Below the pieces are notes generated by a model. It was not told where the DNA came from and ran no database searches. It saw only the letters and a list, made by a program, of their open reading frames with translations. A program made the position numbers and the translations under genes. A stretch of 64,000 nt of DNA from PGYT01 sp963675055 (GTDB taxonomy: Bacteria > Bacteroidota > Ignavibacteria > Ignavibacteriales > Melioribacteraceae), in assembly GCA_963675055.2 (NCBI GenBank), contig CAXXJE010000001.1, positions 434,001 through 498,000 on the forward strand. The letters run 5' to 3'. Positions 1-8,749 of this stretch are shown here, piece by piece (within the stretch, counting starts at the first letter, position 1; every line of letters starts with the position of its first letter).

Positions 1-734
1 GAATTCCCGACAATTGAAACTTTGTCCGGAGATAAACCTTTTTCCTCAATAAGATAGTATGCAGTATTAAGTGCCCTGGCAACCGAAAGATGCCAGTTAG
101 ACGGATATTGAGCAGAGTGAATATCGACATTATCCGTGTGACCTTCAACCCTAATATCGTTCGGGAGAGCTATCAGAATATCTGCAAGCTCCTGCAGCAC
201 ATTTTGCGATTCGGAAGTAAGTTCGGCCCTTCCCGATCTGAATAGTATTTCATCAACAATATGAATAACAATTCCCCTCTCATTCTCCTCGAGTGTAACG
301 GAGGATTCAAATTTATATCGCTTTATTACAGAATTGAGTTTGGATTTCAGATCATCTATTCCCGTATTAACCTCAGCCGTACTCAATTCCGGCAGAGACG
401 GAATTCCCTGTGAATTTCCGAATATACTCCCCATGGCAGTCATCATTTCTTCATATTTTTTTATATCGATATTAGAGATCGCATATAAAATAATAAACAA
501 TCCCAACAACAGGGTAATTAAATCCGCGTAAGTAATCAGATACCTGTCATTTTGTTCGCTGTCGTTCTCGCCGAAATCCCCGTTGTCTATCAGATATCGA
601 GAATTTTTTTCTGCTCTTTCTGAGGCAGGAGGCTTATCATTCTTGACTTGAGTACTGAGGGAATTTCTCCGCTCTGTAAAGCCAATGTTCCCTCCAACGA
701 GAGTTCCATCATGTTTTTCTCTTCCAGATGACAT
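1..734 (-). CDS. motB: Flagellar stator protein MotB (partial, runs off the left edge)
   Basis: Peptidoglycan-anchored half of the MotAB stator. The visible part has a hydrophobic segment preceded by TYADLITLLLG, the MotB proton-channel helix with its conserved Asp, and the OmpA-like peptidoglycan-binding motif EGHTDN near the window edge. The C-terminus is missing. The start is a problem: the only ATG/GTG/TTG in frame upstream of the TYAD motif is the ATG at 734, which lies 145 bases inside motA and gives an N-terminal extension of about 65 residues. A CTG at 593 overlapping the motA stop (CTGA) would give a more typical short cytoplasmic tail, but has no strong ribosome binding site. Identity is certain; the start is not. 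Confidence 0.9.
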   Translation of the reverse strand, partial: MSSGREKHDGTLVGGNIGFTERRNSLSTQVKNDKPPASERAEKNSRYLIDNGDFGENDSEQNDRYLITYADLITLLLGLFIILYAISNIDIKKYEEMMTAMGSIFGNSQGIPSLPELSTAEVNTGIDDLKSKLNSVIKRYKFESSVTLEENERGIVIHIVDEILFRSGRAELTSESQNVLQELADILIALPNDIRVEGHTDNVDIHSAQYPSNWHLSVARALNTAYYLIEEKGLSPDKVSIVGN

Positions 735-1369
735 TTCTTTAATTTATCCCCTATGGGCAACCATAGTAAATTTGCAGTAAAAACGCCCCAAAGTGTTGCA
801 ATAAACGCAGAGGCAATAGATTTAATTAATAAGTTAGGATCGGAGCCTGCGTTGGCAAGAGTCATAATAAGAGCCATTACAGTTCCAAGAATTCCCATTG
901 TAGGCGCGTATCCGCCCATCTTCGTAAACATTCCCGAGTTCAAATAATGTCTTTCCTGTGTTGCTTTCATTTCGAGTAAAGCCATATTTTCTATAGTTCC
1001 GGCATCAGATCCGTCAATCACATAGCGGATAAGCTTGCGCGGAAAGAGATAGTCAATGTTCTTGATATCATTCTCAATAGACAGAATTCCGTCCCGTCTC
1101 GATTTTATAGAGATAACAAAAAAGTCGGTTATGATTTTTTTAAGATCATACTTCTCAGGGAAGTACGCTTTTTTAATCAGTGGAAAAACATTCTTAAAGT
1201 TCTCCGTACCAACACTTATTATTGTAGCTGCGAAAGTTCCGCCGAATACAATTATAATCGGCGCAACAAGAAACAGTGCTTTAACTGATCCGCCTTCAAT
1301 CATAAAGGCGCCGAAAATTGAGAAAATACCCAGGATAAATCCGAAACTAGTTCCAAACTTTCTCATCAT
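590..1369 (-). CDS. motA: Flagellar stator protein MotA
   Basis: Inner-membrane stator subunit that forms the ion channel with MotB and pushes on FliG. It is 259 residues with four hydrophobic segments (about 6-25, 32-54, 150-172 and 185-207) and a large cytoplasmic loop between the second and third that carries the RRDGILSIE stretch, matching the conserved charged region that contacts FliG. The third helix begins with GYAPTMGILG, including the conserved proline. Its ATG overlaps the flgL stop by four bases, so it is translationally coupled to the hook-filament genes, and motB follows. Confidence 0.95.
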   Translation of the reverse strand: MMRKFGTSFGFILGIFSIFGAFMIEGGSVKALFLVAPIIIVFGGTFAATIISVGTENFKNVFPLIKKAYFPEKYDLKKIITDFFVISIKSRRDGILSIENDIKNIDYLFPRKLIRYVIDGSDAGTIENMALLEMKATQERHYLNSGMFTKMGGYAPTMGILGTVMALIMTLANAGSDPNLLIKSIASAFIATLWGVFTANLLWLPIGDKLKKCHLEEKNMMELSLEGTLALQSGEIPSVLKSRMISLLPQKEQKKILDI

Positions 1370-2259
1370 AAATAATCCAGTAATGATTTTGGAAGAACCA
1401 TTGAAGAAGTTTTATAAGCAAGCTGTAAAAGGTAATCCTGCTGTTCCAAATCAACCATTGCCTCAACAACATCAACTTCAGTTTCTTTGGACATTAAATC
1501 CTTGAGTGTGAGAATCCTGCTTTCAAGTAGTTCTTCGGAATCATATAACCTGTTGGAAATATTACCGCTTAGTGCAGTTTTATCCAGGAGGTTCGAATGA
1601 AAATCTTCAACCAGCTGCGTGTCAGCTGCACTCGGCAGATTACCGGATTTAAGATCATCTCTTATCCTGATGAGTGTGTTAAAAATATCATCGGTTCCAA
1701 CAGTTCCGAATAGTTCATCACCTGTAATATTAATCTTCTGAGTAGTTGTGCTCGAAATTCTTACCTTATGTTCACCGCTGACATCCGGGACCTTAAGTTC
1801 AATTGCAGATGAGTCGGCAGTAAATCCATATGGCGCCGTACTGAAATCGGTTCCGCCAAAAATATACTTGCCGTTGTACTCTTTGTTAGCCAGGCTGAGA
1901 ATCGAATTTAACGCGAGATCGATTTTATCCGCATAGGAATCGAGATATGGTTCATTACTCGGATTCTGTATTTGGGTTAAAATAGTCCTAACCTCTTCCA
2001 CATCTTCCATCATCATCTCCAAACCTTCGGTCGTCTCCGTCAGAGATGCCAGTCCTTCCTGAATATTTTTAATAAATGTTTCCGATTCTTTGATAGTATT
2101 GCTAAGCCTTATCAGTTTTGCCGTACCACTTGGCGAATCGGACGGTTTGTTGATTTTCGAACCGGTTGATATCTGGGTTGTCAGCTTATCAACTTCGATT
2201 TTTGACTTATTGAGATTACTCAAATAAGTATTACTAAGCATTGCATCCGATATTCTCAT
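1366..2259 (-). CDS. flgL: Flagellar hook-filament junction protein FlgL (HAP3)
   Basis: Second of the two junction proteins that join hook to filament; exported by the flagellar type III apparatus. The 297 residues begin MRISDAMLSNTYLSNLNKSK and continue with STGSKINKPSDSPSG, the flagellin-like D0/D1 coiled-coil signature shared with flagellin, and end in a matching amphipathic helix. Length is normal for FlgL. It lies four bases after flgK and overlaps motA by four bases. Confidence 0.95.
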   Translation of the reverse strand: MRISDAMLSNTYLSNLNKSKIEVDKLTTQISTGSKINKPSDSPSGTAKLIRLSNTIKESETFIKNIQEGLASLTETTEGLEMMMEDVEEVRTILTQIQNPSNEPYLDSYADKIDLALNSILSLANKEYNGKYIFGGTDFSTAPYGFTADSSAIELKVPDVSGEHKVRISSTTTQKINITGDELFGTVGTDDIFNTLIRIRDDLKSGNLPSAADTQLVEDFHSNLLDKTALSGNISNRLYDSEELLESRILTLKDLMSKETEVDVVEAMVDLEQQDYLLQLAYKTSSMVLPKSLLDYL

Positions 2260-2263
2260 TGTC

Positions 2264-3622
2264 TTATACCAAACTCATTAATGTGTCTAACATTTCGTTG
2301 GCAATTTTTATTAGCCTTGCCGAAGCGTCGTACGATCTTTGAAATTTTATAATATCCGTCATTTCCTCATCTACAGATACTCCTGATACCGATGCACGCT
2401 GGTTTTCAAGCTGTTCAACAACCAGTTTACTGGCTTCAGCCAGCCGGTCGGACGAGACTTTATCATTTCCGACTTCACTGATAAGAGAGTTGTAGTAACC
2501 TTCAAACGTTGTCCCCGATATCACTTTGTTGCTGCTTAATGCACCTAATTGTGCTGCGAGATCACCGTTACCATCTGTACCGTCAGAGGATACAGCTATG
2601 TTCTTAACATCCGTAAGTATTTCGTCATCTATTACAAGTTTACCATCTTTGTATTCCTTAAAGAAATTGATGCCTGTTCTCGGAGTAGATTCAATGGTTG
2701 AGCCGGTTGAGTGAACCGAATTAACGGAATCAACAAGCTGCTTAAACAGTGTATCAATATAATTCTGGTACTTAGGAATTGTCTCAGAATATGTTTCAGT
2801 CAGTGCAAACAATTCACCGCCTTTAAGGTTTACGGCAGCACCTGAATTGACCGGACCAACATAAAGTTCGCCGCCATCATTTATTACTTCGAATTCAATA
2901 TTTACAGATGCATCAACTGCAAATACACCGCCAACACTAATAGTTGCATTATCATAATTATCGTATGTAACAGAAATGTTAGCAAGTTTGGACAATTCGT
3001 CAATCATATTCGAACGGGAATCGAGCAGATCATTAGCACTCTGTGTACCGTTTGCATACTGATTTATCTGCTGGTTCAATCCCCTAATTTCTTTTAGATA
3101 GTAGTTAAGCGAATCAACCTGACCCTGCATTTCAGAAAAAATATCATACTTTATAGTATCAATATCATTGTTTATTCCTTCAACACGGCTGGACAGATTC
3201 TTAGCCGCAACCACTACATCATTCCTTAACGGAATTGAATTGGGAGTTACTGCAAGCTGATCCCAGGAGTTGAAGAATTCAGTCATCAGACTTGAAAGAC
3301 CCAAATCAGAAGGCTCCGAGAACACCTGCTCAAGCTGTGAAAGAATCAATGACTGTTTTTCATTCCCGGAATATGCGTACTGGTTATTAATCATTTGCTT
3401 ATCTATGAGCGTGTCGCGGACCCTTTCTATAGTTGCAATTTTAACACCTGTACCCCACATAAATTTTGCACCTTTTTCGGGATCTTCAGTACCAAGTACA
3501 ACCTTCTGTCGGCTGTAACTGCTGTTAGCAGCATTGGCAATGTTGTGTGCCGATACATTCATAGCATTCTGGTATGTAGCCAGACTGCGTCGCGATATGT
3601 CGAAAATTCTTGTAAGAGCCAT
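2264..3622 (-). CDS. flgK: Flagellar hook-associated protein FlgK (HAP1)
   Basis: First hook-filament junction protein. The 452-residue product has the N-terminal rod/hook-family motif (SLATYQNAMNVSAHNIANAA, then NSSYSRQ) and a C-terminal partner ending in FQRSYDASARLIKIANEMLDTLMSLV, as in other FlgK proteins. The middle is shorter than in enterobacterial FlgK (about 550 residues), so the surface domains are reduced. It directly follows the flgN-like gene, its likely chaperone, and precedes flgL. Confidence 0.96.
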   Translation of the reverse strand: MALTRIFDISRRSLATYQNAMNVSAHNIANAANSSYSRQKVVLGTEDPEKGAKFMWGTGVKIATIERVRDTLIDKQMINNQYAYSGNEKQSLILSQLEQVFSEPSDLGLSSLMTEFFNSWDQLAVTPNSIPLRNDVVVAAKNLSSRVEGINNDIDTIKYDIFSEMQGQVDSLNYYLKEIRGLNQQINQYANGTQSANDLLDSRSNMIDELSKLANISVTYDNYDNATISVGGVFAVDASVNIEFEVINDGGELYVGPVNSGAAVNLKGGELFALTETYSETIPKYQNYIDTLFKQLVDSVNSVHSTGSTIESTPRTGINFFKEYKDGKLVIDDEILTDVKNIAVSSDGTDGNGDLAAQLGALSSNKVISGTTFEGYYNSLISEVGNDKVSSDRLAEASKLVVEQLENQRASVSGVSVDEEMTDIIKFQRSYDASARLIKIANEMLDTLMSLV

Positions 3623-3623
3623 T

Positions 3624-4085
3624 TTATATTCTTCTGTCTACTATTGGTTTCTTTTGTGATTTCAGTACAATTGCAAGTGTTTGTTTAACAATGCTGTTAG
3701 CCTGTTCAATCAGGAACCGGTTCTGAACATTCACACCTTTAATTTCTTCAGTAACTAATTTTATTCGGGTACGCAGTTCCGAGATATCAGATAATTCCTT
3801 GTCCTCTGCAACCTGTTTAAGCAAGCTTGTTATCTCATCACTTCCGGATTTGAACAAGTCATATCCCTGTAATACATTGCCGAATAAAGATTGCAGAATA
3901 TTTGCACGTTCCATTTCCTTCCGGCTGATTCTGTTCATTGCCGATTCTTCCCTGGCGGAAAACTTTTCAATCAACTCACGCTTATTGCTGATAATTGACT
4001 TTTGTTTGTTCAAAGCAGCTTCCTTAAGTTCATTAAGATTTTCGAGCTGCTCTTCATATACTTTTAATAAATTATGCACTTTCAT
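3624..4085 (-). CDS. flgN: FlgN-like flagellar export chaperone
   Basis: A 153-residue, wholly cytoplasmic protein that is almost entirely charged alpha-helix with heptad spacing. FlgN chaperones bind FlgK and FlgL and hand them to the export gate. The assignment rests on size, coiled-coil character and position immediately upstream of flgK (one base between stop and start) more than on residue motifs, because FlgN sequences are weakly conserved. Confidence 0.75.
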   Translation of the reverse strand: MKVHNLLKVYEEQLENLNELKEAALNKQKSIISNKRELIEKFSAREESAMNRISRKEMERANILQSLFGNVLQGYDLFKSGSDEITSLLKQVAEDKELSDISELRTRIKLVTEEIKGVNVQNRFLIEQANSIVKQTLAIVLKSQKKPIVDRRI

Positions 4086-4088
4086 GTT

Positions 4089-4895
4089 TTACCCGTTCAA
4101 ATAGTTGAGATAGCTTACAACACGGTTTATATACTTTTTTGTTTCATCAAATGGAGGTACACCTTCGTATTTATCCACATTAGCAGGACCTGCATTATAG
4201 GCTGCCAAAGCTTTTTCAAGATCGCCGTCAAACTGACGATACATTTTGGATAGATACTTTACGCCGCCGAAAATATTATCAGCAGGATCAAACGAATTAC
4301 GAACACCCATATCCTTTGCAGTACCATCCATCAACTGCATCAAACCCTTTGCATTTGCTTTAGATACAGCTTTAGGATTTGCAGCCGATTCAGTCAGGAT
4401 TACCGATTTAATCAGGTTTTCATTAACGCCATATTTTTGAGAAGCCTTTGAGATTATGTCGTTGAATTTTTCCAGCCTGTTCAATGAACCTAAACTAGGT
4501 TTCATACTTTTGCTGTCCTTAGGTAGAATATCCTTCAACGACTTCAAAGGCGAATTAAGTTTGTTTTCGATCAGTTCAAATTCGGACAACTCTTCACCGG
4601 TAATTTTTCTGAATATCTGATCCGAAACACCAAACGACTTCGAATTAGAGATAAAAGAAGACAGCTGCGATTCAAACATTGTATCGAAATACTCACCGCC
4701 GAAACCCTCACCACCAAATAAGCCATCAGTAGTACTGGTCATACTTTTAAGCATCATACCTGTAAGAAGTCCTTCAAAATCCTTAGCGGCGCCAGCCAGT
4801 TTTTTCTTGTCTTCACGAGAAAAACGACTTTCAATCTCAGGTGTTTGTGCAATGTGCTTGGTATTGTTCGTTATTTTTAAATTTATTCCGCTCAT
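4089..4895 (-). CDS. flgJ: FlgJ-type rod protein with a lytic transglycosylase (SLT) domain
   Basis: Two-domain protein of 268 residues. Residues about 30-100 are the rod-binding domain (AKDFEGLLTGMMLKSM, then a Gly/Phe-rich GGEYFDTMFESQL). Residues about 152-266 are a Slt70-type lytic transglycosylase: catalytic Glu169 in ILTESAANP, then KGLMQLM and LAAYNAGPANV. It caps the growing rod and opens the peptidoglycan. Enterobacterial FlgJ carries a glucosaminidase instead, so here the same job is done by a different enzyme class. It lies between flgI and flgN. Confidence 0.92.
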   Translation of the reverse strand: MSGINLKITNNTKHIAQTPEIESRFSREDKKKLAGAAKDFEGLLTGMMLKSMTSTTDGLFGGEGFGGEYFDTMFESQLSSFISNSKSFGVSDQIFRKITGEELSEFELIENKLNSPLKSLKDILPKDSKSMKPSLGSLNRLEKFNDIISKASQKYGVNENLIKSVILTESAANPKAVSKANAKGLMQLMDGTAKDMGVRNSFDPADNIFGGVKYLSKMYRQFDGDLEKALAAYNAGPANVDKYEGVPPFDETKKYINRVVSYLNYLNG

Positions 4896-4900
4896 AATAT

Positions 4901-5995
4901 TTATAGTATTATTAATTCTCCAACTAATGCCCCTGCTTCTTTTATAGCCTGGAAAATGGCTATAATATCCTGCGGGGAAACTTTAAGTGAATTAAGTGCA
5001 GCAGCTACTTCCTGAACATTACTTGCGCCTTCTATAGCAACCGCACTTGTTGAATCCTGGGTTGCTTCCGGTACAAGGTTGTTAAAAAATGCTGTTTTTC
5101 CCTGTGAAAATGAATTCGGCTGGGAAATCATCGGGAAAGACTGAATATTTATATTCAATCCGCCATGTGAAATCATAACGGGTTTAATCATTACATTGCT
5201 GCCCGCTACAACAGTTCCGGTACGTTCGTTAAGAACTACCCTTGCTCCGAAGTCTGTCTCGACTTCAAGTGTTTCAAGTTGTGCTAGGAAATCAACTATA
5301 TTGTTCTGCATTGCCGGCGGAACTATAATCTTAACTTCGGATCCGTCAACAGCCTTCGCAACTCCTTCGCCGAATGTATCATTTACAACGGTTGCAAGGT
5401 TATCGGACGTAGTAAGGTCGGGCGATTTCAGGTATATATTAATTTCATTAGTATACTCTAATGATTCTGCAGGTGAAGTTTTTAATTTGCCGCCTCTCGG
5501 CACTCTGCCGGCTAATGTATGGTTGCGCGCTATTCTGCCGCCAGAACCGGTTGATATATCATATCCGCCCACGGAAACAGGACCTTGAGCCATTGCATAA
5601 ACTGTTCCGCTTAGTCCGGATAACGGAGTCATAAGCAGTGTTCCGCCCTGAAGACTTTTCGCATCACCCAGTGATGAAACATTTACGTCAAAATTGGAAC
5701 CCGGCTTCAGGTAAGAATCGATCGTGGCTGTTACCATCACAGCCGCAACGTTACGTGTTTTTAACTGCGTCTGAGGAACGGTTATTCCGAATCTTTTCAA
5801 CATACTGGTTACCGACTGAACCGTAAACGAAGAGCGATGACTGTCGCCTGAACCGGCAAGTCCGACAATTATTCCGTAACCGATAATCTGCTCGTAACTT
5901 TGTTCACCGATTATAGCTATGTCCTTAATTCTCTGTGCAGAGGTTAAACTGCTGAGTAGAATAAGTACTAAAAATATTAAGCTGACTCGTTTCAT
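4901..5995 (-). CDS. flgI: Flagellar P-ring protein FlgI
   Basis: Periplasmic P-ring subunit, the bushing around the rod in the peptidoglycan layer. It is 364 residues, has a signal peptide ending SLTSAQ, then RIKDIAIIGEQ and GYGIIVGLAGSGDS, the family N-terminal signature. It ends with the typical DIIAIFQAIKEAGALVGELIIL helix-strand. Length is standard. It sits in the order flgA-flgH-flgI-flgJ, and FlgA is the chaperone for its assembly. Confidence 0.97.
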   Translation of the reverse strand: MKRVSLIFLVLILLSSLTSAQRIKDIAIIGEQSYEQIIGYGIIVGLAGSGDSHRSSFTVQSVTSMLKRFGITVPQTQLKTRNVAAVMVTATIDSYLKPGSNFDVNVSSLGDAKSLQGGTLLMTPLSGLSGTVYAMAQGPVSVGGYDISTGSGGRIARNHTLAGRVPRGGKLKTSPAESLEYTNEINIYLKSPDLTTSDNLATVVNDTFGEGVAKAVDGSEVKIIVPPAMQNNIVDFLAQLETLEVETDFGARVVLNERTGTVVAGSNVMIKPVMISHGGLNINIQSFPMISQPNSFSQGKTAFFNNLVPEATQDSTSAVAIEGASNVQEVAAALNSLKVSPQDIIAIFQAIKEAGALVGELIIL

Positions 5996-6003
5996 TTTAT
6001 CAC

Positions 6004-6576
6004 CTAAAATAACCAGTGGAATAATTTAGTTAACCAGCCGGGCTGCTGTGCATTATCTATTATACCGGAACCTTCAAATACGATTTCAGCTTCAGATATA
6101 TTATATGATAGCACCGTATTGTCGGCATCTATATCGGCAGCTCGCACAATTCCTTTTATAAGTACAGACTGCTCTTCACCATTAATTGAAATTTTTCTTG
6201 TCCCGACTATCCTCATATTCCCGTTCGCGAATACGGAATCAATAGTTGCGCTAATTTTTGTTTTAACCATTCCCGAACTCTGAGTACCGCCTGAACCCTG
6301 GAAATCACTACCTGAAGACAAATCCAGATCAGCGCTTGGAAGTGAAGTAGCGTCAATGGCTCCGCTTCCGCTGAAACTAATATCGCTCGATCTTCCGGCA
6401 TTTGTCGCTGCGTTGTTAGATGCCTGCGAGGACTCTGTTACGATAATAGTTATCGCATCACCTACCCTGCTGGCTTTATGATCACTGAACAGCGAAGAGA
6501 ATCCGTTCATTCTCATATCCTGTGCATTCAGCGTTAACACTGCAGCAAACATTATTATTGTTATCAATTTTTTCAT
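6004..6576 (-). CDS. flgH: Flagellar L-ring protein FlgH (no lipobox seen)
   Basis: Outer-membrane L-ring subunit. The 190 residues include SLFSDHKASRVGDAITIIVTES, NGNMRIVGTRKISINGEEQ and the C-terminal GSGIIDNAQQPGWLTKLFHWLF, all typical of FlgH. It is shorter than enterobacterial FlgH (about 230) because the N-terminal spacer is missing. The signal peptide (FAAVLTLNAQ) has no cysteine at the expected lipidation point, so it looks like a signal peptidase I substrate and not a lipoprotein. No alternative upstream start providing a cysteine was noticed. Confidence 0.95.
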   Translation of the reverse strand: MKKLITIIMFAAVLTLNAQDMRMNGFSSLFSDHKASRVGDAITIIVTESSQASNNAATNAGRSSDISFSGSGAIDATSLPSADLDLSSGSDFQGSGGTQSSGMVKTKISATIDSVFANGNMRIVGTRKISINGEEQSVLIKGIVRAADIDADNTVLSYNISEAEIVFEGSGIIDNAQQPGWLTKLFHWLF

Positions 6577-6580
6577 TGCA

Positions 6581-7225
6581 TTACTCTATTATTAAAACAT
6601 TATTACTGTCCATAACTTTTGCTTTGAACAGATTATTCTGCATTGTTCTTACTCTGATTGTTTCACCTTCTCTTCCTGACTGTCTGGCAACAACCGCAAT
6701 AGTAACATCAACATTACCTGCTATTGAATGGGCTTTAAGTCTGTCACCAATATTTACTGAAGGTTTTCCGGTAATCGACAAAGCTGACAAAGCTTCCCCT
6801 TTCCGGATGAATTCAGAAGACATTTTATTTCTAAGATCTGTAAAACTCTTTACCGGTTTTTTCACAAGAGTTATTTCGGATAACTTAAGCTCAAAGTCAC
6901 CAGGAGTTAATTCTTCGAATCTGCTAATATCTTTGGTGGCAACCAGTACTTTATCGAATTTCTTAATCTCTACTGTGAGCGATGAACTACTTTCTCCTCT
7001 CGGAGTTTTAATTATAACCGGTATATAAGCTATATTGCCCGAAATCTTGGGCGCCTTATCTTCCCTGATTCTGACTTCGCTGTACCTGTTCCAGTCACCC
7101 AACAGGCTCACTTCAATTTTACTGCAGTCTTTCACTTTACTTTCAAGGTATTGCTGAACGCTTGTATCGTAATTACCCTGAGTATTAAAAAGAAGCACAA
7201 TATTTAGAAGTAAACTGATCATCAC
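6581..7225 (-). CDS. flgA: Flagellar P-ring assembly chaperone FlgA
   Basis: Periplasmic chaperone for P-ring assembly, 214 residues. A short hydrophobic N-terminus acts as a signal peptide. The C-terminal half is an SAF-type domain: DISRFEELTPGDFEL, then IRKGEALSALSI, GDRLKAHSIAGNVDVTIAVV and the closing GETIRVRTMQNNLFKAKVMDSNNV, the usual FlgA ending. It lies three bases after flgG and just before flgH. Confidence 0.93.
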   Translation of the reverse strand: MMISLLLNIVLLFNTQGNYDTSVQQYLESKVKDCSKIEVSLLGDWNRYSEVRIREDKAPKISGNIAYIPVIIKTPRGESSSSLTVEIKKFDKVLVATKDISRFEELTPGDFELKLSEITLVKKPVKSFTDLRNKMSSEFIRKGEALSALSITGKPSVNIGDRLKAHSIAGNVDVTIAVVARQSGREGETIRVRTMQNNLFKAKVMDSNNVLIIE

Positions 7226-7228
7226 AAA

Positions 7229-8026
7229 TTATCTTTTAAGGTTGTTAGCCATTGTCATCATTTCTTCAACCGTCTTTACGGTTTTTGAATTTATCTCGTA
7301 CGCGCGCTGAGCTGTAATCATTGCTATCATTTCTTCAACGATATCAACATTCGACATTTCAAGATAGCCCTGGTGTATTTCACCGAATCCGCTTGAACCC
7401 GCATTCCCATAAATCGGGATACCCGAAGCTGATGTTTCCTGATACAAATTATCACCAAGCGCTTTAAGTCCGCCTGGGTTTAAAAATCTAACCAGCTGAA
7501 GTTGTTCAATTACGTAGCTGCTGCCGTCTGCTTCATGCAGTTCAACAACACCTTCACGGTCAATTGCAATACTTACCGTATCTTCCGTTATTGATATTTC
7601 GGGTTCCAGGGCATAACCACTGCTTGTAACGAGTTTACCCTCAGAACTGACTTTGAATGCTCCGTCTCGCGTATACGCATAACTCCCGTCCGGTTTGAGA
7701 ACCTGGAAAAATCCTTTTCCCGAAATTGCCACATCAAACAAGTTGTTTGTCGGCTGGATATCTCCCTGCTCGAAAATTTTCTGGCTGGATACCGGCTGAA
7801 CACCATTACCGATTTGAATTTCATTGTTTGTAGATTCTTTCGAACCGGTTGTTGTACTTGCCAGAGAGTTTACCGGAACTTCCTGGTACATCAGGTCCTG
7901 AAATTCAGCTTTGTTTTTCTTAAAGCCGGTCGTGTTCATATTCGCGATATTATTCGCGATGACCTCAATATTTAATTGCTGCGCATACATTCCGGAAGCA
8001 GCCGTTCTTAATGATCTGGTTGCCAT
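7229..8026 (-). CDS. flgG: Flagellar distal rod protein FlgG
   Basis: Major distal rod subunit, 265 residues, near the Salmonella length of 260. The N-terminus has AASGMYAQQLNIEVIANNIANMNTTGFKKN, the rod-family signature, and the C-terminus ends with SNVDIVEEMIAMITAQRAYEINSKTVKT. The central DIQPTNNLFDVAISGKGFFQV stretch is also conserved. It follows the shorter FlgF-like rod gene. Confidence 0.97.
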   Translation of the reverse strand: MATRSLRTAASGMYAQQLNIEVIANNIANMNTTGFKKNKAEFQDLMYQEVPVNSLASTTTGSKESTNNEIQIGNGVQPVSSQKIFEQGDIQPTNNLFDVAISGKGFFQVLKPDGSYAYTRDGAFKVSSEGKLVTSSGYALEPEISITEDTVSIAIDREGVVELHEADGSSYVIEQLQLVRFLNPGGLKALGDNLYQETSASGIPIYGNAGSSGFGEIHQGYLEMSNVDIVEEMIAMITAQRAYEINSKTVKTVEEMMTMANNLKR

Positions 8027-8041
8027 TTTATTACTCCTTTA

Positions 8042-8749
8042 TTATACCTTACCAATTTGGTTGGCTTTTTCAAGCGAGTCATCAAGCGCATTAACAATTT
8101 TATGTGATGACTGATAATCTTTATTTAATTTAATCATCGACTGCATTTCTTCAACGGGATTAACATTTGCCGATTCAAGAAATCCCTGAGTTACTTCATA
8201 CTCTTTTTCTTCCATTGATTCGAAATCCGACTGGGTATGTTTGAAATAGTTTTCACCAGCTTTCTCCAGCTGGCTTTTATCCTCCACCTTGGCAATCAAC
8301 AGCTCATCAACAACAGTCTCGCCAACTCTGATTTCGCCTTTCTTAGATATTGAAATAGTCTGCTCTTTCTGAAAAATATTTTCACCGAAACTAATTTCGC
8401 CATCGCTGCCCATCACTTTATCGCCGTTCAAATTTACAAGATACCCTTCCTGTGATATTGTGAACCTGCCGTCTCTAGTCAACACTTCACCGTTCTCGGT
8501 TTTAACTGCAAAAAAACCTTCGCCCTTAATCGCCAAATCCATCGGGTTTCCGGTGTGAGTCAATTCACCTTGTTTGAAATCGGTTACCTGTCGAACGATA
8601 AGATCGCCGGCAGATGTTAACATTTCCGAGAACTGTTCTTCCCTCTTAAACCCGCTGGTATTAATGTTAGCGAGATTATTCGCAACCACGCCAATATGCT
8701 GGTTGCCGGAATGGAGACTTCTTGCCGATACAAATAATCCTTTTATCAT
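8042..8749 (-). CDS. flgF: Flagellar proximal rod protein, FlgF type
   Basis: Rod/hook-family protein of 235 residues. It has the SLHSGNQHIGVVANNLANINTSGFKRE N-terminal motif, the GNPMDLAIKGEGFFAVKT core and the NVNPVEEMQSMIKLNKDYQSSHKIVN C-terminal motif. It is shorter than and upstream of flgG, which suits FlgF; it could equally be labelled FlhO-like. Its ATG shares one base with the stop codon of the preceding orphan gene (TAATG), implying coupled translation. Confidence 0.9.
   Translation of the reverse strand: MIKGLFVSARSLHSGNQHIGVVANNLANINTSGFKREEQFSEMLTSAGDLIVRQVTDFKQGELTHTGNPMDLAIKGEGFFAVKTENGEVLTRDGRFTISQEGYLVNLNGDKVMGSDGEISFGENIFQKEQTISISKKGEIRVGETVVDELLIAKVEDKSQLEKAGENYFKHTQSDFESMEEKEYEVTQGFLESANVNPVEEMQSMIKLNKDYQSSHKIVNALDDSLEKANQIGKV

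Noticed and set aside
1056..1505. Open frame of 149 codons on the plus strand across motA and flgL
   Set aside because: It is the reverse-strand shadow of two certain genes; no ribosome site and no domain.
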